Shown: positions 59,767 through 64,000 of the stretch, in pieces | Numbering within the stretch: the stretch's first letter is position 1 | How the letters are laid out: each line of letters opens with the position of its first letter | From: FEB-10 sp963710645 | GTDB taxonomy: Bacteria > Acidobacteriota > Thermoanaerobaculia > Thermoanaerobaculales > Sulfomarinibacteraceae | Direction of reading: 5' to 3' | Assembly: GCA_963710645.1 (NCBI GenBank) | Contig: CAVQBD010000001.1 | Span: 310,001-374,000 of the forward strand | DNA: 64,000 nt | The notes under the pieces: generated by a model | Told to the model about the DNA's origin: nothing | What the model saw: only the letters and a program-made list of their open reading frames with translations | The model's database searches: none | Position numbers and translations under genes: made by a program

Positions 59767-60553
59767 GCACCCCCCTCCCGCCCGGGAGCAAGGAGCAAGG
59801 ACCAAGGAACACCCTCCGCCCACCCAAATTCCGGATGACAAATGCCTGATACCAGATCCTCCGCATGGCCGAAGACCCAGGGAGTAGGCAGTAGGGGGTT
59901 GGCGGTAGGGAGCAGCCTCCACGCGCCCGGTGGTCGTGAGGTCTTGAAGTGCCGAGGCCGAGCCCCAAGACCCAAGGATCATGTGAGTTGGGTGAGGGAC
60001 GGTTCACGTTTGGCTCATCCGGATTTCCGCGAGATGAACAGTGGCTGAATTCGAAATGTGAAATGAGAAATGTGGAATTGCCCCCGCCGTCCCCGCGAAG
60101 AAGGGGCGCGATGGACGGGCGTGCCACTCCGGGCACCTTCAAGTTGAAAGTTACACGTTGAACGTTGAACGTTCCCACCCTTCCTCCCGAATCGTGAGTG
60201 GGCGCGTATGGCGGGCGTGCCGGGTACATGCTTGTGCGGTCCGGGGCCACCGAGAGTCTGACAGCCGTCAGGTACCGCACCAGTGTACCGGGCTCCCGCG
60301 GGAAGCGCGTGGGGAGAAAGATGCGTCTCTCGGAGGTGCCTGGCATCCCGATTCGCCAAGGTCGACAAACCGATTCGTACCGTTCAGGCGAATCGGCGTG
60401 CCTGGCATCCTCACGGGGAGCGCGGTCGGAGAATCGGCGCTTCGGAATTCGGTAGATTGAACCCAATGAGAGGATCATTACATCTGTGGCGGTGCCTGGC
60501 ACCGACTTCTACCGGATTGCGTCTGGCTCGTTTGGCGAGTTGCGGGGGCGATT
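59767..60553. repeat. Long intergenic region: tandem-repeat tracts and modular IR element copy F
   Basis: 787 bases without a gene. Tracts: GAGCAAGGAGCAAGGACCAA (59786-59805), AGTAGGCAGTAGGGGG (59883-59898), GAAATGTGAAATGAGAAATG (60053-60072), TTGAACGTTGAACGTTC (60157-60173). Right-arm words (GGGCGTGCC) in reverse orientation occur at 60102-60125 and 60200-60221. Copy F core holds CCGATTCGCC (60348-60357) against GGCGAATCGG (60387-60396) and two TGCCTGGCATCC words. Left-arm words follow at 60409-60450 and GGTGCCTGGCACC at 60491-60503. Confidence 0.75.
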
Positions 60554-61576
60554 CTAGGGGAACGCCCTCGACCAAGCCGCGGTGTCGCCAAAATCGAAAT
60601 TGTCGCTGAAGATCAGATCGATGGTGGCAATGACCGTTTGGTTGATGGTGTCGATCACCGAGATCGTGCCGTCGCCAAGGTTGTACACGTAGGCCGTGGC
60701 CGAAGCCTCGTGAACAGTGAGAGTGAGGGGCTGGGCGCCGACGGGGATGGCTCCTGGCAGCACGGTATTGGTGCCAATATCGATCACGGAGACCGTACCG
60801 TCGCCCTCGTTCGTAACAAACGCTTTCGCACGGGCAATGTCCAATCCGATCCACTGCGGAATATCACCAACATCCAGCGTATCATTTACAGTGTTACTCG
60901 TAGTGTCAATGACTGTAATTGAGTCGTTCTCGAGTTGCGTTACATACAGCTGATCTTCGTCCTCGAACATGGCGATACCATGGGGAGAATTCGTCAATGG
61001 AATCGTCATTTCGACCGTGTTGTTTGTCGTATTTATGACGATGATACCGTCGACGAAATCGGTCGCATAGGCCCGGTTTGTGCTCGGGTTCACGGCAATA
61101 TTCTGAAGCTGCGTGCCGATGGCGACAGTGTCTGTTTCACTGTTGGTATCCGCATCGATGACATGGAGGTGTGTGCCTGGCGTTCCGTTGCTGAAGTCCA
61201 AAGCGTAGACCGTGTGGGTCACGGGATCTGCGTCGATGGCAGCAACCGGGTGGTCAAGAACAATCGTATCCGCGACCCGATGGTTGGTCGTATCGATGAC
61301 GGTGATGGTCCCATTGGTGAGATCTGCAACGTAGGCACGATTGAGCGACTCGATGACGACGATTTCTGCGGGGTTTGTTCCGGTATTTAGAAACGATATA
61401 ACTTCGTTGGTATCGACATCAATGACTACGATCGTGCCATCGAGTATCTTCGAAATATATACAAACGAAGTGTCCAGAAAAATTTGTTCAGATTGTCCGG
61501 TTTGTTGATCCAGAGAAAATGACAATATTGGGAGTATGAGTCCGATGAAAATTATCGAACAGGTGATTGGACGCAT
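60554..61576 (-). CDS. Secreted YVTN-type beta-propeller protein with C-terminal tag
   Basis: 340 residues from ATG 61576 (GATGGAGTC before it). Signal RPITCSIIFIGLILPILSFS. Six to seven repeats: DGTIVVIDVDTNEVISFLNT, NGTITVIDTTNHRVADTIVL, GTHLHVIDADTNSETDTVA, DGIIVINTTNNTVEMTIPL, NDSITVIDTTSNTVNDTLDV, DGTVSVIDIGTNTVLPGAIP, each pattern like YVTN propellers. It ends IDLIFSDNFDFGDTAAWSRA followed by FP, matching the secreted-protein tail here. The 5' part is more AT-rich than its neighbours. Confidence 0.85.
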   Translation of the reverse strand: MRPITCSIIFIGLILPILSFSLDQQTGQSEQIFLDTSFVYISKILDGTIVVIDVDTNEVISFLNTGTNPAEIVVIESLNRAYVADLTNGTITVIDTTNHRVADTIVLDHPVAAIDADPVTHTVYALDFSNGTPGTHLHVIDADTNSETDTVAIGTQLQNIAVNPSTNRAYATDFVDGIIVINTTNNTVEMTIPLTNSPHGIAMFEDEDQLYVTQLENDSITVIDTTSNTVNDTLDVGDIPQWIGLDIARAKAFVTNEGDGTVSVIDIGTNTVLPGAIPVGAQPLTLTVHEASATAYVYNLGDGTISVIDTINQTVIATIDLIFSDNFDFGDTAAWSRAFP

Positions 61577-61824
61577 GACTCCATCCCGTCGTTGATTGCC
61601 GGCGTTTGGTCTTGTTTCGTTCCAGGTTAATCTGTGTTGCCCGGAAGTCAAGTGAGTCGAGCTGGAACAGATCTGGAGGGTGGATGTCTCTTGGGCTCCC
61701 CCGAGTCTTCCCGGCGTGCCGGGTGTTTGGGTCGTGGGTGGGCGGTGGACGACCATTTAGAATATTTCTGCGGTACCGTCTGGGAGGGCCAGTGGAAGGG
61801 GTGGCAACTGGAAGAGCCCCGGGA

Positions 61825-62790
61825 ATGGCGGTTTGGCGGCAGGTGAAAGACGCGATTTTGCAGGCGCATCGGAGGATCCGGTCTCATATCGTAAGGACCG
61901 GGTGTGTGCGATCTTCTTCTCTGAGCGACGCGTCGGGGGCCGAGGTCTATCTCAAGCTGGAGAACCGACAACTGAGCGGGTCTTTCAAACTTCGCGGAGT
62001 GGCCAATAAGCTGCTGGCCCTGAACGAGGAAGAGCGGGGTCGCCGACTGGTGGCCGCTTCCACGGGCAACCATGGCGCCGCGTTTGCCCACGCCGTCTCC
62101 AAACTCGGACTTGATGGGCTGCTCTTCCTGCCCAAGAACGCGGCGGCGACCAAACTGACGGCCATCGAGGCATCGGGCATTCCCTTCGAACTGGTGGGCG
62201 ACGACTGTGTCGAGACCGAGGTCCATGCATCGCGATACGCCGCCGAAAACAACTGTGTGTGGGTGTCCCCCTACAACGACCCGCTCGTGGTCGCAGGCCA
62301 GGGCACCGCAGCCATCGAGATCCTCGACCAGGTCCCTGACGTGCAACATGTCCTGGTCCCCGTGGGTGGTGGAGGACTGATCTCGGGGATCGCCTCCTTC
62401 ACCAAGGCGGTCGCGCCGGCGGTGTCGGTCATCGGTTGCCAACCGGCAGCCTCGGCCGTCATGTTTGAGTCGGTCAGGGCCGGCAGGATCGTCACCATGG
62501 AGAGTCGGCCGACCCTGTCGGACGCCACTGCCGGTGGGATCGAGGAGGGGGCCATCACCTTCGACCTCTGCCGCAGGTACGTGGACGATTACGTGCTGGT
62601 GGACGAGGATGAGATCGCAGACGCCATCCGGTTCATCCATGACAGCGAAGGCATGGTCATCGAGGGCGGCGCGGCTCTGCCGGTGGCGGCGGTTCTCCGA
62701 AGACCGGCAGAGTTGCGGGGCGCCCGGCTCGTGCTTGTTGTCACCGGTTCAAAAATCGACGATGAGGTTTTGGGGAGGATTCTGGCATGA
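61825..62790 (+). CDS. PLP-dependent threonine/serine dehydratase-type enzyme
   Basis: 321 residues from ATG 61825; GTG 61801 after GGAAGGG is an alternative. Fold type II: VYLKLENRQLSGSFKLRGVA with the PLP Lys, STGNHGAAFAHAV (phosphate loop partner), VPVGGGGLISGIASF and DSEGMVIEGGAALPVAAVLR. Related to threonine ammonia-lyase, serine racemase and EutB. No C-terminal ACT domain, so it is not the biosynthetic IlvA form. The aminotransferase gene follows in 43 bases. Confidence 0.9.
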   Translation: MAVWRQVKDAILQAHRRIRSHIVRTGCVRSSSLSDASGAEVYLKLENRQLSGSFKLRGVANKLLALNEEERGRRLVAASTGNHGAAFAHAVSKLGLDGLLFLPKNAAATKLTAIEASGIPFELVGDDCVETEVHASRYAAENNCVWVSPYNDPLVVAGQGTAAIEILDQVPDVQHVLVPVGGGGLISGIASFTKAVAPAVSVIGCQPAASAVMFESVRAGRIVTMESRPTLSDATAGGIEEGAITFDLCRRYVDDYVLVDEDEIADAIRFIHDSEGMVIEGGAALPVAAVLRRPAELRGARLVLVVTGSKIDDEVLGRILA

Positions 62791-62833
62791 CACCGCCCCA
62801 CGATCCGGACATCATCCCAGGCGAGGAGAAACC

Positions 62834-63955
62834 ATGAAGTTTCCCATCTTCGAACTCGAACGGGTCCAGTCCATCTACGAGAACACAGTCGAATTCAATC
62901 TCACCGAGAGTGGGTTCCATCCCTTCACCCTGACCGAGTTGCTCACCCCGGAACAGCTCGAGAGGGTACAGAACACGGTTCTCGGCTATGGCCAGACCAA
63001 CGGCTCGCTCGCGATCCGCGAGCGGATCGCCTCGCTCTACCCGGGTCTCGGGGCCGACAACATCCTGGTGACCAACGGATCCTCCGAGGCGAACTTCGTC
63101 GCCTGTCACACCCTGCTCGAGCCCGGTGACGAGGTGGTGATGATGGTGCCCAACTACATGCAGATCTGGGGTATCGCCGAGGAGATGGGGGCGGTGCCGG
63201 TGGCCTTCCACCTGCGTGAGAACGCCGGCTGGTCACCGGATCTCGACGAGCTGCGGCGGGTGGTCAACCACAAGACCCGGGTGATCACCGTCTGCAATCC
63301 CTCGAATCCCACCGGATACACCCTCACAACTGACGAGATGCGTGAGATTGTGGCCATCGCCGATGGGGTCGGCGCCTGGATTCACGCCGACGAGGTCTAC
63401 CGCGGCGCAGAGCTCGACGGTGTCGAGACGCCGAGCTTCATCGGTCTCGGTGAACGGGTGACGGTCAACGGGGGGCTTTCAAAGGCCTATGCACTGCCGG
63501 GACTCCGGCTCGGCTGGCTGGCCGGACCGGCCGAGACCATCGCCACCTCGTGGGCTTACCACGACTACACCTCGATCACTGCCGGCATCCTCAGTCATAC
63601 CATTGGCGAAATGGCCCTCTCGCCCGAACTCCGGCCAAGGATTCTCGAGCGCAACCGGGCCATGTTGCGCGAGAATCTCGGCCACACGATGAACTGGGTC
63701 GAGAGCATGGAACCACACATCCGGTTCACCCCACCCAAGGCCGGGGGGATGGCCTTCATGCGATACGACTTCGACATCAACTCCACCGAGCTGGCGGACT
63801 GGCTGAGGACCGAGCAGAGTGTCTTCATCCTCGCCGGCGACACCTACGGGATGGACGGGTTCTTCCGGATCGGAATCGGAGCCGAGAGGGCGACGCTCGC
63901 GGCCGGGTTGGAGAGGGTGCGCGATGCACTGGCGCAGAGGTTCGGTACGATGTAG
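62834..63955 (+). CDS. PLP-dependent aminotransferase class I/II
   Basis: 373 residues from ATG 62834 (GAGGAGAAACC before it). Motifs: VTNGSSEANFVACHTLLEPG, CNPSNPTGYTLTTDEMREIV, HADEVYRGAELDGV, NGGLSKAYALPGLRLGWLAG (PLP Lys), FFRIGIGAERATLAAGLERV. Follows the dehydratase gene closely, so the pair probably acts on the same amino acid pool. Substrate unknown. Confidence 0.92.
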   Translation: MKFPIFELERVQSIYENTVEFNLTESGFHPFTLTELLTPEQLERVQNTVLGYGQTNGSLAIRERIASLYPGLGADNILVTNGSSEANFVACHTLLEPGDEVVMMVPNYMQIWGIAEEMGAVPVAFHLRENAGWSPDLDELRRVVNHKTRVITVCNPSNPTGYTLTTDEMREIVAIADGVGAWIHADEVYRGAELDGVETPSFIGLGERVTVNGGLSKAYALPGLRLGWLAGPAETIATSWAYHDYTSITAGILSHTIGEMALSPELRPRILERNRAMLRENLGHTMNWVESMEPHIRFTPPKAGGMAFMRYDFDINSTELADWLRTEQSVFILAGDTYGMDGFFRIGIGAERATLAAGLERVRDALAQRFGTM

Positions 63956-64000
63956 CGCCCTATTGCACGGGAATCCGGGAAACGGAGTTCGGGCTTCGAG

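Noticed and set aside
1..64000. tRNA, rRNA and CRISPR arrays
   Set aside because: No T-loop-like GTTCRANNC in a cloverleaf setting, no rRNA-like sequence and no evenly spaced direct repeats with unique spacers were seen; the tandem tracts have 7-9 bp periods without spacers. A tRNA scan would settle this.

Overview
The window is about 64 kb of GC-rich (roughly 60-65%) bacterial chromosome with some 60 protein genes on both strands. No rRNA, tRNA, CRISPR array, prophage or intact transposase was recognised. The gene set suggests a Gram-negative, diderm member of Acidobacteriota, possibly of the Thermoanaerobaculia/Holophagae side. The main hints are a VWFA-related protein of the type common in that phylum, a HEAT-repeat/PilT fusion next to pilT, many secreted proteins with signal peptides, lipoproteins, and a mixed central metabolism (acetate kinase, tandem phosphofructokinase, thiolase, 3-hydroxyacyl-CoA dehydrogenase). 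This placement is an inference, not a measurement.

Layout. 0-10 kb: an edge-truncated lipoprotein, an EamA exporter, a Tat-exported DUF3795 protein, a CPBP protease, two tandemly duplicated LamG proteins and the two-gene pilT cluster. 10-22 kb: a large secreted glycoside-hydrolase-like protein, a methyltransferase, a creatininase-family amidohydrolase, a small secreted protein behind a likely sigma-54 promoter, an SLC13 transporter with RCK_C domains, a cysteine synthase-glutaredoxin fusion and a DUF2202 protein with a reliable terminator. 22-31 kb: a double-length, eukaryote-like phosphofructokinase, a polytopic-membrane M24 peptidase fusion, a spermidine-synthase-like protein, a lipoprotein cytochrome c divergent from a thioredoxin-fold protein, an SDR, a VOC protein and a YheT-like hydrolase. 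31-39 kb: an ABC-2 export operon (lipase-like hydrolase, HlyD adaptor, ATPase, permease), a thiolase and a pabB-pabC fusion. 39-51 kb: a beta-helix protein, DsrE, DUF4412, small proteins, a HugZ-like protein, mtgA, an MFS carrier, a VWFA protein, a zinc peptidase, a lipoprotein and an aminotransferase. 51-64 kb: TSUP and GNAT proteins, a TPR protein, coaX-pgsA, ackA, a 3-hydroxyacyl-CoA dehydrogenase, TlpA plus a secreted partner, a YVTN propeller protein, and a Ser/Thr dehydratase with an aminotransferase.

The most unusual feature is the intergenic DNA. Many gaps carry degenerate 7-9 bp tandem-repeat tracts drawn from a small recurring vocabulary of words. At six places they lie beside a modular element with conserved outer arms and interchangeable inverted-repeat cores. 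One repeat word also appears twice inside a coding region. Other points worth following are the animal-type double phosphofructokinase, a C-terminal tag shared by four secreted proteins, the HEAT-PilT paralog with altered catalytic boxes, the membrane-anchored M24 peptidase, and a set of apparently leaderless promoters.
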